DNA from: Mesostigma viride
Taxonomy: Eukaryota > Streptophyta > Mesostigmatophyceae > Mesostigmatales > Mesostigmataceae
Direction: 5' to 3'
DNA length: 64,000 bases
NCBI GenBank assembly: GCA_009746045.1
Contig: RPFO01001275.1
Span: 1 to 64,000, forward strand
A model generated the notes under the pieces. That model did not search any database. It had not been told where the DNA came from and was given only the letters and a program-made list of their open reading frames with translations. Made by a program: the position numbers and the translations under genes. Each line of letters begins with the position of its first letter. The stretch's first letter is position 1. Shown here piece by piece: positions 8,796 to 18,763 of this stretch.

Positions 8796-11700
8796 TCCTT
8801 GTCCTTGTCCTTGTCCTTGTCCTTGTCCTTGTCCTTGTCCTTGTCCTTGTCCTTGTCCTTGTCCTCGTCCTTGTCCTCGTCCTTGTCCTCGTCCTTGTCC
8901 TTGTCCTTGTCCTTGTCCTTGTCCTTGTCCTTGTCCTTGTCCTTGTCCTTGTCCTTGTCCTTGTCCTTGTCCTTGTGCCAGCACCTTGTCCTTGTCCTTG
9001 TCCTTGTCCTTGTCCTTGTCCTTGTCCTTGTCCTTGTCCTTGTCCTTGTCCTTGTCCTTGTCCTTGTCCTTGTCCTTGTCCTTGTCCTTGTCCTTGTCCT
9101 TGTCCTTGTCCTTGTCCTTGTCCTTGTCCTTGTCCTTGTCCTTGTCCTTGTCCTTGTCCTTGTCCTTGTCCTTGTCCTTGTCCTTGTCCTTGTCCTTGTC
9201 CTTGTCCTTGTCCTTGTGCCAGCACGTTGTCCTTGTCCTCGTCCTTGTCCTTGTCCTTGTCCTTGTCCTTGTCCTTGTCCTTGTCCTTGTCCTTGTCCTT
9301 GTCCTTGTCCTTGTCCTTGTCCTTGTCCTTGTCCTTGTCCTTGTCCTTGTCCTTGTCCTTGTCCTTGTCCTTGTCCTTGTCCTTGTCCTTGTGCCAGCCT
9401 TGTCCTTGTCCTTGTCCTTGTCCTTGTCCTTGTCCTTGTCCTTGTCCTTGTCCTTGTCCTTGTCCTTGTCCTTGTCCTTGTCCTTGTCCTTGTCCTTGTC
9501 CTTGTCCTTGTCCTTGTCCTTGTCCTTGTCCTTGTCCTTGTCCTTGTCCTTGTCCTTGTCCTTGTCCTTGTCCTTGTCCTTGTCCTTGTCCTTGTCCTTG
9601 TCCTTGTCCTTGTCCTTGTCCTTGTCCTTGTCCTTGTCCTTGTCCTTGTCCTTGTCCTTGTCCTTGTCCTTGTCCTTGTCCTTGTCCTTGTCCTTGTCCT
9701 TGTCCTTGTCCTTGTCCTTGTCCTTGTCCTTGTCCTTGTCCTTGTCCTTGTCCTTGTCCTTGTCCTTGTCCTTGTCCTTGTCCTTGTCCTTGTCCTTGTC
9801 CTTGTCCTTGTCCTTGTCCTTGTCCTTGTCCTTGTCCTTGTCCTTGTCCTTGTGCCAGCACTTGTCCTTGTCCTTTCCTTGTCCTTGTCCTTGTCCTTGT
9901 CCTTGTCCTTGTCCTTGTCCTTGTCCTTGTCCTTGTCCTTGTCCTTGTCCTTGTCCTTGTCCTTGTCCTTGTCCTTGTGTTGTCCTTGTCCTTGTCCTTG
10001 TCCTTGTCCTTGTCCTTGTCCTTGTCCTTGTCCTTGTCCTTGTCCCTTGTCCTTGTCCTTGTCCTTGTCCTTGTCCTTGTCCTTGTCCTTGTCCTTGTCC
10101 TTGTCCTTGTCCTTGTCCTTGTGCCCTTGTCCTTGTCCTTTCCTTGTCCTTGTGCCCCGTTGTCCTTGTCCTTGTCCTTGTCCTTGTCCTTGTCCTTGTC
10201 CTTGTCCTTGTCCTTGTCCTTGTCCTTGTCCTTGTCCTTGTCCTTGTCCTTGTCCTTGTCCTTGTCCTTGTGTCCTTGTCCTTGTCCTTGTCCTTGTCCT
10301 TGTCCTTGTCCTTGTCCTTGTCCTTGTCCTTGTCCTTGTCCTTGTCCTTGTCCTTGTCCTTGTCCTTGTCCTTGTCCTTGTCCTTGTCCTTGTCCTTGTC
10401 CAGCACTTGTCCTTGTCCTTGTCCTTGTCCTTGTCCTTGTCCTTGTCCTTGTCCTTGTCCTTGTCCTTGTCCTTGTCCTTGTCCTTGTCCTTGTCCTTGT
10501 CCTTGTCCTTGTCCTTGTCCTTGTCCTTGTCCTTGTCCTTGTCCTTGTCCTTGTCCTTGTCCTTGTCCTTGTCCTTGTCCAGCACTTGTCCTTGTCCTTG
10601 TCCTTGTCCTTGTCCTTGTCCTTGTCCTTGTCCTTGTCCTTGTCCTTGTCCTTGTCCTTGTCCTTGTCCTTGTCCTTGTCCTTGTCCTTGTCCTTGTCCT
10701 TGTCCTTGTCCTTGTCCTTGTCCTTGTCCTTTCCTTGTCCTTGTCCTTGTCCTTGTCCTTGTCCTTGTCCTTGTCCTTGTCCTTGTCCTTGTCCTTGTCC
10801 TTGTCCTTGTCCTTGTCCTTGTCCTTGTCCTTGTCCTTGTCCTTGTCCTTGTCCTTGTCCTTGTCCTTGTCCTTGTCCTTGTCCTTGTCCTTGTCCTTGT
10901 CCTTGTCCTTGTCCTTGTCCTTGTCCTTGTCCTTGTCCTTGTCCTTGTCCTTGTCCTTGTCCTTGTCCTTGTCCTTGTCCTTGTCCTTGTCCTTGTCCTT
11001 GTCCTTGTCCTTGTCCTTGTCCTTGTCCTTGTCCTTGTCCTTGTCCAGCCTTGTCCTTGTCCTTGTCCTTGTCCTTGTCCTTGTCCTTGTCCTTGTCCTT
11101 GTCCTTGTCCTTGTCCTTGTCCTTGTCCTTGTCCTTGTCCTTGTCCTTGTCCTTGTCCTTGTCCTTGTCCTTGTCCTTGTCCTTGTCCTTGTCCTTGTCC
11201 TTGTCCTTGTCCTTGTCCTTGTCCTTGTCCTTGTCGTCCTTGTCCTTGTCCTTGTCCTTGTCCTTGTCCTTGTCCTTGTCCTTGTCCTTGTCCTTGTCCT
11301 TGTCCTTGTCCTTGTCCAGCCTTGTCCTTGTCCTTGTCCTTGTCCTTGTCCGCCCTTGTCCTTGTCCTTGTCCTTGTCCTTGTCCTTGTCCTTGTCCTTG
11401 TCCTTGTCCTTGTCCTTGTCCTTGTCCTTGTCCTTGTCCTTGTCCTTGTCCTTGTCCTTGTCCTTGTCCTTGTCCTTGTCCTTGTCCTTGTCCTTGTCCT
11501 TGTCCTTGTCCTTGTCCTTGTCCTTGTCCTTGTCCTTGTCCTTGTCCTTGTCCTTGTCCTTGTCCTTGTCCAGCACCTTGTCCTTGTCCTTGTCCTTGTC
11601 CTTGTCCTTGTCCTTGTCCTTGTCCTTGTCCTTGTCCTTGTCCTTGTCCTTGTCCTTGTCCTTGTCCTTGTCCTTGTCCTTGTCCTTGTCCTTGTCCTTG

Positions 11701-13510
11701 TCCTTGTCCTTGTCCTTGTCCTTGTCCTTGTCCTTGTCCTTGTCCTTGTCCTTGTCCTTGTCCTTGTCCTTGTCCTTGTCCTTGTCCTTGTCCTTGTCCT
11801 TGTCCTTGTCCTTGTCCTTGTCCTTGTCCTTGTCCTTGTCCTTGTCCTTGTCCTTGTCCTTGTCCTTGTCCTTGTCCTTGTCCTTGTCCTTGTCCTTGTC
11901 CTTGTCCTTGTCCTTGTCCTTGTCCTTGTCCTTGTCCTTGTCCTTGTCCTTGTCCTTGTCCTTGTCCTTGTCCTTGTCCTTGTCCTTGTCCTTGTGCCAG
12001 CACCTTGTCCTTGTCCTTGTCCTTGTCCTTGTCCTTGTCCTTGTCCTTGTCCTTGTCCTTGTCCTTGTCCTTGTCCTTGTCCTTGTCCTTGTCCTTGTCC
12101 TTGTCCTTGTCCTTGTCCTTGTCCTTGTCCTTGTCCTTGTCCTTGTCCTTGTCCTTGTCCTTGTCCTTGTCCTTGTCCTTGTCCTTGTCCTTGTCCTTGT
12201 CCTTGTCCTTGTCCTTGTCCTTGTCCTTGTCCTTGTCCTTGTCCTTGTCCTTGTCCTTGTCCTTGTCCTTGTCCTTGTCCTTGTCCTTGTCCTTGTCCTT
12301 GTCCTTGTCCTTGTCCAGCCTTGTCCTTGTCCCCTTGTCCTTGTCCTTGTCCTTGTCCTTGTCCTTGTCCTTGTCCTTGTCCTTGTCCTTGTCCTTGTCC
12401 TTGTCCTTGTCCTTGTCCTTGTCCTTGTCCTTGTCCTTGTCCTTGTCCTTGTCCTTGTCCTTGTCCTTGTCCAGCCCTTGTCCTTGTCCAGCCCTTGTCC
12501 TTGTCCTTGTCCTTGTCCTTGTCCTTGTCCTTGTCCTTGTCCTTGTCCTTGTCCTTGTCCTTGTCCTTGTCCTTGTCCTTGTCCTTGTCCTTTGTCCTTG
12601 TCCTTGTCCTTGTCCTTGTCCTTGTCCTTGTCCTTGTCCTTGTCCTTGTCCTTGTCCTTGTCCTTGTCCTTGTCCTTGTCCTTGTCCTTGTCCTTGTCCT
12701 TGTCCTTGTCCTTGTCCTTGTCCTTGTCCTTGTCCTTGTCCAGCCTTGTCCTTGTCCTTGTCCTTGTCCTTGTCCTTGTCCTTGTCCTTGTCCTTGTCCT
12801 TGTCCTTGTCCTTGTCCTTGTCCTTGTCCTTGTCCTTGTCCTTGTCCTTGTGCCAGCACCTTGTCCTTGTGCCAGCACCTTGTCCTTGTCCTTGTCCTTG
12901 TCCTTGTCCTTGTCCTTGTCCTTGTCCTTGTCCTTGTCCTTGTCCTTGTCCTTGTCCTTGTCCTTGTCCTTGTCCTTGTCCTTGTCCTTGTCCTTGTCCT
13001 TGTCCTTGTCCTTGTCCTTGTCCTTGTCCTTGTCCTTGTCCTTGTCCTTGTCCTTGTCCTTGTCCTTGTCCTTGTCCTTGTCCTTGTCCTTGTCCTTGTC
13101 CTTGTCCTTGTCCTTGTCCTTGTCCTTGTCCTTGTCCTTGTCCTTGTCCTTGTCCTTGTCCTTGTCCTTGTCCTTGTCCTTGTCCTTGTCCTTGTCCTTG
13201 TCCTTGTCCTTGTCCTTGTCCTTGTCCTTGTCCTTGTCCTTGTCCTTGTCCTTGTCCTTGTCCTTGTCCTTGTCCTTGTCCTTGTCCTTGTCCTTGTCCT
13301 TGTCCTTGTCCTTGTCCTTGTCCTTGTCCTTGTCCTTGTCCTTGTCCTTGTCCTTGTCCTTGTCCTTGTCCTTGTCCTTGTCCTTGTCCTTGTCCTTGTC
13401 CTTGTCCTTGTCCTTGTCCTTGTCCTTGTCCTCGTCCTTGTCCTTGTCCTTGTCCTTGTCCTTGTCCTTGTCCTTGTCCTTGTCCTTGTCCTTGTCCTTG
13501 TCCTTGTCCT
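8796..13510 (+). repeat. 4.7-kb CCTTGT hexanucleotide array
   Basis: Nearly pure (CCTTGT)n, about 785 units, broken by occasional CCAGC/CCAGCA insertions (near 8978, 9218, 9393, 9853, 10400, 10580, 11046, 11318, 11572, 11997, 12317, 12473, 12489, 12741, 12853 and 12871), a few CCTCGT variants near each end, and small indels that shift the hexamer phase. The hexamer contains no stop codon in any frame on either strand, so all reading frames stay open for 4-5 kb (LS, LV, PC, KD, RT and QG dipeptides). These ORFs are artefacts. The left edge (GATTTTCTTGCGCCA) and right edge (GATTTTCTTGCGCCAACGG) are the same palindrome-unit sequence, so the array grew inside a palindrome unit. Confidence 0.97.
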
Positions 13511-13517
13511 TTTCTTG

Positions 13518-14370
13518 CTTGATTTTCTTGCGCCAACGGCCGTTGCAATTTGGAAATTAGGGTGTTATTTTTTTTTTGCCCAACGGCCGTCGGAACCTTG
13601 AAATTAGGGTGTGATTTTCATGCGCCAACGGCCGTTGGAACCCGTAAATTAGGGTGTGATTTTCATGCGCCAACGGCCGTCGGAACCTTAAAATTAGGGT
13701 GTGATTTTCATGCGCCAACGGCCGTTGGAACCTGGAAATTAGGGTGTTATTTTTCTGTCGCCAACGGCCGTTGGAACCTGGAAATGAAGGTGTCATTTTT
13801 CTCGCGCCAACGGCCGTTGGAAACTGGAAATTAGGGTGTGATTTTCATGCGCCAACGGCCGTTGGAACCTGGAAAATAGGGTGTGATTTTTCTCGCGCCA
13901 ACGGCCGTTGGAACCTGGAAAATAGGGTGTCATTTTTCTCGCGCCAACGGCCGTTGGAACCTGGAAATTAGGGTGTGATTTTTCTGTCGCCAACGGCCGT
14001 TGGAACCTGGAAATTAGGGTGTGATTTTCATGCGCCAACGGCCGTTGGAACCTGTAAATTAGGGTGTGATTTTCATGCGCCAACGGCCGTTGGAACCTGT
14101 AAATTAGGGTGTGATTTTCATGCGCCAACGGCCGTCGGAACCTTAAAATTAGGGTGTGATTTTCATGCGCCAACGGCCGTTGGAACCTGGAAATTAGGGT
14201 GTTATTTTTCTGTCGCCAACGGCCGTTGGAACCTGGAAATTAGGGTGTGATTTTCATGCGCCAACGGCCGTTGGAACCTGTAAATTAGGGTGTGATTTTC
14301 ATGCGCCCACGGCCGTTGGAACCTGGAAATTAGGGTGTTATTTTTCTGTCGCCAACGGCCGTTGGAACAT
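13518..14370 (+). repeat. Palindrome array 1: about 19 units of ~46 bp
   Basis: Each unit is CCAACGGCCGTTGG followed by AACCTGGAAATTAGGGTGTG and ATTTTTCTGTCG or ATTTTCATGCG. Spacing is 46-47 bp. Three units carry CCGTCGG and one CCCACGG instead of the perfect palindrome. Units are all in one orientation and nearly identical. The array lies directly after the hexamer array and ends about 45 bp before the acceptor-like ATCAG of the next exon, so it is probably intronic. Confidence 0.95.
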
Positions 14371-14415
14371 AGTACTGACCTTCCGGCTATCTGTATGTTT
14401 TTTGCATGTGATCAG

Positions 14416-15568
14416 GGGCGTCCGTCAAGGCAGAGAACGGACGAAGAGCGGAGGAAGTGGGCTTACAAGATTGAACATAACTGTTCGGAAAGGCATCTCA
14501 CAACATTTTTTGAGGACTGGCGCCAACGAGCACCGGGCACCGACTTATGGTCGGTTATTGTGAAGACCTTTGAGAGGAAGGGGCTGCTGACGACACGTGC
14601 TGGAAATGCGAAGCCCAGCATTTTGGACTCCTGGGAGCCAGCGCCGTCCTCTCAAGTGCACGACAAGAATCTAACTGACACCATACAGGCGGCGTTTCAT
14701 CTGCGGCAGAAGATACGCCTAGTTCCAGACGATGTCGACATCGTGGGGGGGTCCGCGATTGCGACTCAAGTACGGGCCCCCACGGAGAACTTGTGCCAAC
14801 TCCCGGAACTCATGCGGCATCGGACGGTGACGGTGCGGAATTGTAGGGGGCTCGCGCCGTGGTTCGTGGGGGCCGGCACAAGTCTGACAAAAGCAAAATG
14901 TGCCGTGCCGATCTTCCGGTTTGCGTGGCAGGTGCTGGCAGACCGTGATCCAGGTCTCTACAATTTATGGGTGCAGAGGAGTGAAATGGTTCCTTACCAC
15001 ATTAAAATACTGACGGGGGACGACAGTGACCGTGCCGTGCAGAGGTTCGGATACTATCGTTCGCCAACGGCCGAGGAAGCCATGTCCATTCTCCGGACGG
15101 ACTCCCTGAAGGACATGGCGGCCGCTTGCTCAGACGAGTTGATCACCATGGAGTTGGATCCGTCCGAGTGGTCAAATGAATCTGAGCGTCAGGCAGTAGT
15201 TGACCTGACGAATCCGCGCTGGGGAGCTTGAACATCTCGGACCATGCCGGCCTTAAGGGTAAATTTCCAGACCAGACGCCTTGCGTGTTTGTGCAGTTTG
15301 CCGTGCTGGACGGCAACCACTACACGCAGATGTTGAAGTCCGTGATTTTCGAGGGCTCTGACGAGCAAGTGAGTACCGCGATAGCTGGCGAGATTGCGGG
15401 TACACAAAAGGGCAAGTTCGTGGAGACAACCGACGAGGCGTTTGATTTGTGGAGGGGTTGGTGAGGGACGCGGACAAGTTCAAGTACACCAATCTGGACG
15501 TGCTCAAGGGCTGGGAGGTGGAGGGGGAAGCACTGATCCCGCCCATGAAGGACATGCGGACGCAAAAG
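14416..15568 (+). CDS. Exon 2 of the large split gene, with two internal -1 frame changes
   Basis: After TTTTTTGCATGTGATCAG the frame opens with GRPSRQRTDEERRKW and runs about 270 codons of non-repetitive, protein-like sequence to 15231 (TGA). The -1 frame takes over within 15204-15231 and encodes ISDHAGLKGKFPDQTPCVFV to DEAFDLW. A second -1 change within 15446-15464 leads to VRDADKFKYTNLDVLKGWEV and MKDMRTQK. At 15568 the frame stops at a codon boundary before GTAAAT, and the next exon resumes in phase 0. Neither change has a strong slippery heptamer, so a lost base or mutation is most likely. No known domain is recognisable. The palindrome arrays on both sides are excluded from the coding frame. 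Confidence 0.5.
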
Positions 15569-16232
15569 GTAAATATAACGGATCGGGTGTGGGAACGTTT
15601 TAGGCACTAGATGTTATTTTTGTTCGCCAACGGCCGTTGGAAACTGGAAATTAGGGTGTGATTTTTCTTTCGCAAACGGCCGTTGGAACCTGGAAATTAG
15701 TGTGTGATTTTTCTTGCGCCAACGGCCGTTGGAACCTGGAAATTAGGGTGTGATTTTTCTTGCGCCAACGGCCGTTGGAACCTGGAAATTTGGTTGATAT
15801 TTTTCTTGCGCCAACGGCCGTTGGAACCTGGAAATTCGGTCGACATTTTTCTTGCGCCAACGGCCGTTGGAGCCTGGAAATTAGGGTGTGATTTTTCTTG
15901 CGCCAACGGCCGTTGGAACCTGGAAAGTAGGGTGTGATTTTTCTTGCGCCAACGGCCATTGGAACCTGGAAATTAGTGTGTGATTTTTCTTGCGCCAACG
16001 GCCGTTGGAACCTGGAAATTAGGGTGTGATTTTTCTTGCGCCAACGGCCGTTGGAACCTGGAAATTAGGGTGTGATTTTTCTTGCGCCAACGGCCGTTGG
16101 AACCTGGAAATTAGGGTGTGATTTTTGTTCGGGAACGGCCGATCTTCCAAAGTGTAAGGACAAAATGTCAGGTCGTGTGTTGTATGACCGTTTTTTGTCT
16201 CAAACACTGTGATTCACATTTCATGCATGCAG
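15569..16232 (+). other. Inferred intron containing palindrome array 2
   Basis: The donor AAG|GTAAAT at 15569 and acceptor ATGCATGCAG|GGG at 16230-16232 join codon to codon: AAG (15566-15568) and GGG (16233-16235) give K|G in phase 0. A polypyrimidine-like TTTTTTGTCTC lies about 35-45 bases upstream of the acceptor. If unspliced, the upstream frame ends at TAG 15608-15610. Confidence 0.5.
15628..16145 (+). repeat. Palindrome array 2: about 11 units of ~46 bp
   Basis: Same unit as array 1, with GATTTTTCTTGCG between units. Variants include GCAAACGGCCGTTGG (first full unit region), CGGCCATTGG near 15948, and a last decayed unit GGGAACGGCCGATC near 16131. Two units have diverged spacers (TTTGGTTGATAT and TTCGGTCGACAT). 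Orientation is constant. Confidence 0.95.
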
Positions 16233-18644
16233 GGGAGAGAGGCGCATCGGAGGGTTGCCCTGATCGGAGGGGGGCTGAATGCAGAAGACGAGGCCGTTTC
16301 CAAAAAGTCGAGGGGGACGGCGCTGCTGGAAGTGCACAACTATTTCAAGACGCACATGGAGGAATCCTGGGATAAGCCGGAGGTGCCCCTTCAGGACCAG
16401 AAAGAAATATGGAATTTGATTCATGGGGTTTCAAGCAGCACTGAGAAGGCAAGGAAGGACGGGGAGGGGGAGGAGGGTGGTGAGGAGCGGGTTGGAGGGC
16501 GATTGAACGAGGGTGGTTTGTCCGAATCGGAGAAAACCCAAGTCTACGACTTCATCTCGGCTGTGAAGGATGAAACGGTCGCTCCGAACGACGACAGTAG
16601 ATGTGGAATGCCGATTGAGGACAAGCTGGCCAAGGAGCTTGCAGAGTTTCTGGACATCGTGGCAGCGGACAAGCTGGACGGGGAGGGAAGGGTGATGAGG
16701 AAGGGGGGGGGATCAAACAGGAAGGGTGGAGGAGTCTAGCCCGCTTTCGATTCTGGCCGTCTATCATGGCAACCGTGAAGGCCAAACACGTTCCTCCTCA
16801 GTGCTTGTATGACCTGACATACATGGCCAAGATCTTCTGCGAGGTGATTGTCCAGCTTTTCATGATCTACAACCGCGATTTGGGGAAATACCCCGAACCA
16901 CGCGACCTCGGCTGGTTGCCGATGCAGCCTTCGGAAGCCGACAGCGCCCTTCAGAGGGTGGCCGATACGGTCGCTGTAGCTGCCAAGAGACTAAGGGCGG
17001 TTATCAGGCCAACGGGGAGGGACGATTCCACCTTCCCACTTGCACTGCTGGAGAGGACGGATTTTTGGACGACCCACAAGGAGGAAACGAAATGGTGGGT
17101 CCTGATTGCGCCCGAACCCCCAACCGAACAGGCTGTGGTGCCCCAACCCGTACAGCCTGTGGCGGGGGCTGTGGTGGTGACGGGGGCTGTGCCGGAGGAA
17201 GGCCAAGCCGAACATGCGGAGGCAGAGGACGTCCAGTCGGGTCGCCAAAAAAAGGTGGGGGAGAAGCGGGAACCCCCGCGGAAGTTTGGGTCGGAGGAGC
17301 TGGCATCCGAAATCGAGCAGCAGGGCCCGTGGATTTCTAAGAAAGTTTACGGGTCTGACGGGGAAACGACCTGTGAGTTCATGATGAAGACTTTCGCGTG
17401 GGAGAAAAGCGATGGGCCGACACGGTTGGCTCAAGTGGTACTTAATGCAATGGAGGGGTTCGAATTTGTTGTGAAGAGGAAGGGGGGGTGAACCAGCCGG
17501 ATATCAAGAATGGGATATGGCTGCTGAATTTGGAACACCACGCGAAGCTGTGGAATGATGAGGAATTGTTGAAGGGTCGAACGGGTGGGTGGGTGGAGAA
17601 AAGGGACTGGAAGGCGGCGAAGGATTGTGGAGATTTCAATGGTGTGAAGGACGACTGGTCGTCGTACCTAGGCGATTTCACGGGATTCTTCAACCCACCC
17701 GTGATCTTCATTGGGTCAAAGGAGCAGGTGGATGGGTTTAAGGTCCTTCTGAAGGTACTTGGGAAGCGGCCTGAGGGGGAGGATATTTCCAATCCCAACG
17801 GCCGTTCGGGCAAGGAAATTGCGGGTGCAGCCCAGAAGCGTCCGCTGGAGACGGCAGGCGCTGGCACCAAAAAGAAACGCCGGAAGCGCGCCGCCTCGGA
17901 GACCCCCGCGGCCGAAGACGTCTCAATGGGGGATGATGAGGATGTCGGGTCACATGGGGGTGATGATGGGGAGGAGGTTGGTGATGATGGTGCCGGCGAT
18001 GATGAGGGGGACGGGAATGAGGGTGGTGATAAGGGGGGCGGGTCGAAGGACGGAGAGGGGGGGGTTCGAAGGGCGGAGAGGGGGGCGGGTCGAAGGGCGG
18101 AGAGGGGGGGGGTCGAAGGACGGAGAGGGGGGCGGGTCGAAGGGCGGAGAGGGGGGGGGTCGAAGGGCGGAGAGGGGGGGGGTCGAAGGACGGAGAGGGG
18201 GCGGGTCGAAGGGCGGAGAGGGGAGGGGGTCGAAGGATGGAGAGGGGGGCGGAGAGAAGGGCGGAGAGGGGAGGGGGTCGAAGGGCGGAGAGGGGGGCGG
18301 GTCGAAGGGCGGAGAGGGGGGCGGGTCAAAGGGTGGAGAGGGGGGCGGGTCAAAGGGCGGAGAGGGGGGCGGGTCCAAGGGCGGAGAGGGGGGGGAGAGA
18401 AGGGTGGAGAGGGGGGCGGGTCAAAGGGCGGAGAGGGGGGCGGGTCGAAGGGCGGAGAGGGGGGCGGGTCGACCGGCGCATCGGGGGAAGGGGGGAAGGA
18501 GGGGGGGGAGGGGAGGGAGGCTCGAGGGGGAATTCGGGGGCGTCGGGGGGGGGATGTTGGGGCGTGCCGTCGACTACTGCAAAAAGCTCCTTTCGCCTGG
18601 CGGGCACGTTCGATCAAGAGCAACGGCTAGTCATCTGTCAAAGG
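16233..18644 (+). CDS. Exon 3 of the large split gene: three frames linked at poly-G runs
   Basis: The frame from 16233 (GREAHRRVALIGGG) runs to a G9 run at 16703-16711. The -1 frame after it is open straight through 16712-16765 into MATVKAKHVPPQCLYDL and on to a G7 run at 17482-17488, which is directly followed by TGA. The -1 frame there continues NQPDIKNGIWLLNLEHHAKL and has no Met for about 145 residues, so it cannot start on its own. It carries a basic cluster KKKRRKR near 17870 (a likely nuclear signal) and an acidic Gly/Asp tract, then enters the G-rich minisatellite, where the frame is uncertain. The exon ends AAGG|GTAAGT at 18645. Alternatively 16766-17491 is a separate 241-aa gene starting at ATG 16766. 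No domain recognised. Confidence 0.5.
17482..17491 (+). other. G7 run abutting a TGA stop, point of -1 frame change
   Basis: Zero frame reads AAG GGG GGG TGA. The heptamer G GGG GGG is in phase, and the -1 frame continues as a long ATG-less coding frame. An assembly undercall of one G would give the same result. Confidence 0.4.
18046..18480 (+). repeat. G-rich minisatellite (~23-24-bp unit) within exon 3
   Basis: About 18 units built from GGGTCGAAGGGCGGAGAGG with variable G runs of 5-9 bases. The variable G counts shift the frame between units, so translation gives alternating GGSKGGE, RRAERGAG and VEGRRGGR peptides. All three frames stay open. It marks the likely disordered, repeat-expanded part of the protein, or a decayed coding stretch. 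Confidence 0.9.
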
Positions 18645-18763
18645 GTAAGTTAATCTGAGTGAATATGGTCGGTTAAATTATGATGTTTGCATATTCCCAA
18701 GTTTGATTTGCGATTGTAATGATAACTAATTGCGCCGCTCGTCATTGCTTGTCCCACACACAG
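18645..18763 (+). other. Inferred 119-bp spliceosomal intron
   Basis: The donor AAGG|GTAAGT matches the consensus well, and the acceptor CCCACACACAG|GTGACG follows a pyrimidine-rich TTGCTTGTCCC. Joining G (18644) with GT (18764-18765) forms a Gly codon, linking HLSK to DESEEEPPKD. The intron is AT-rich compared with both exons. Confidence 0.6.

Noticed and set aside
8367..13601. Very long ORFs of 1300-1744 codons in several frames on both strands
   Set aside because: They are the CCTTGT hexamer read in every frame; the hexamer has no stop codon in any phase.
13550..14250. ORFs encoding PTAVG/NGRW/QRPL peptides across the palindrome arrays
   Set aside because: They are translations of the 46-bp unit in shifting frames and disappear with unit variants.
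13560..16120. Telomere-like TTAGGG within the palindrome units
   Set aside because: It occurs once per 46-bp unit as TTAGGGTGTG and is never tandem, so it is not a telomeric array.
13531..16145. CRISPR-like regular palindromic repeats
   Set aside because: The 14-bp palindromes are evenly spaced, but the intervening 32 bp are nearly identical rather than unique, there are no cas genes, and the context is eukaryotic.
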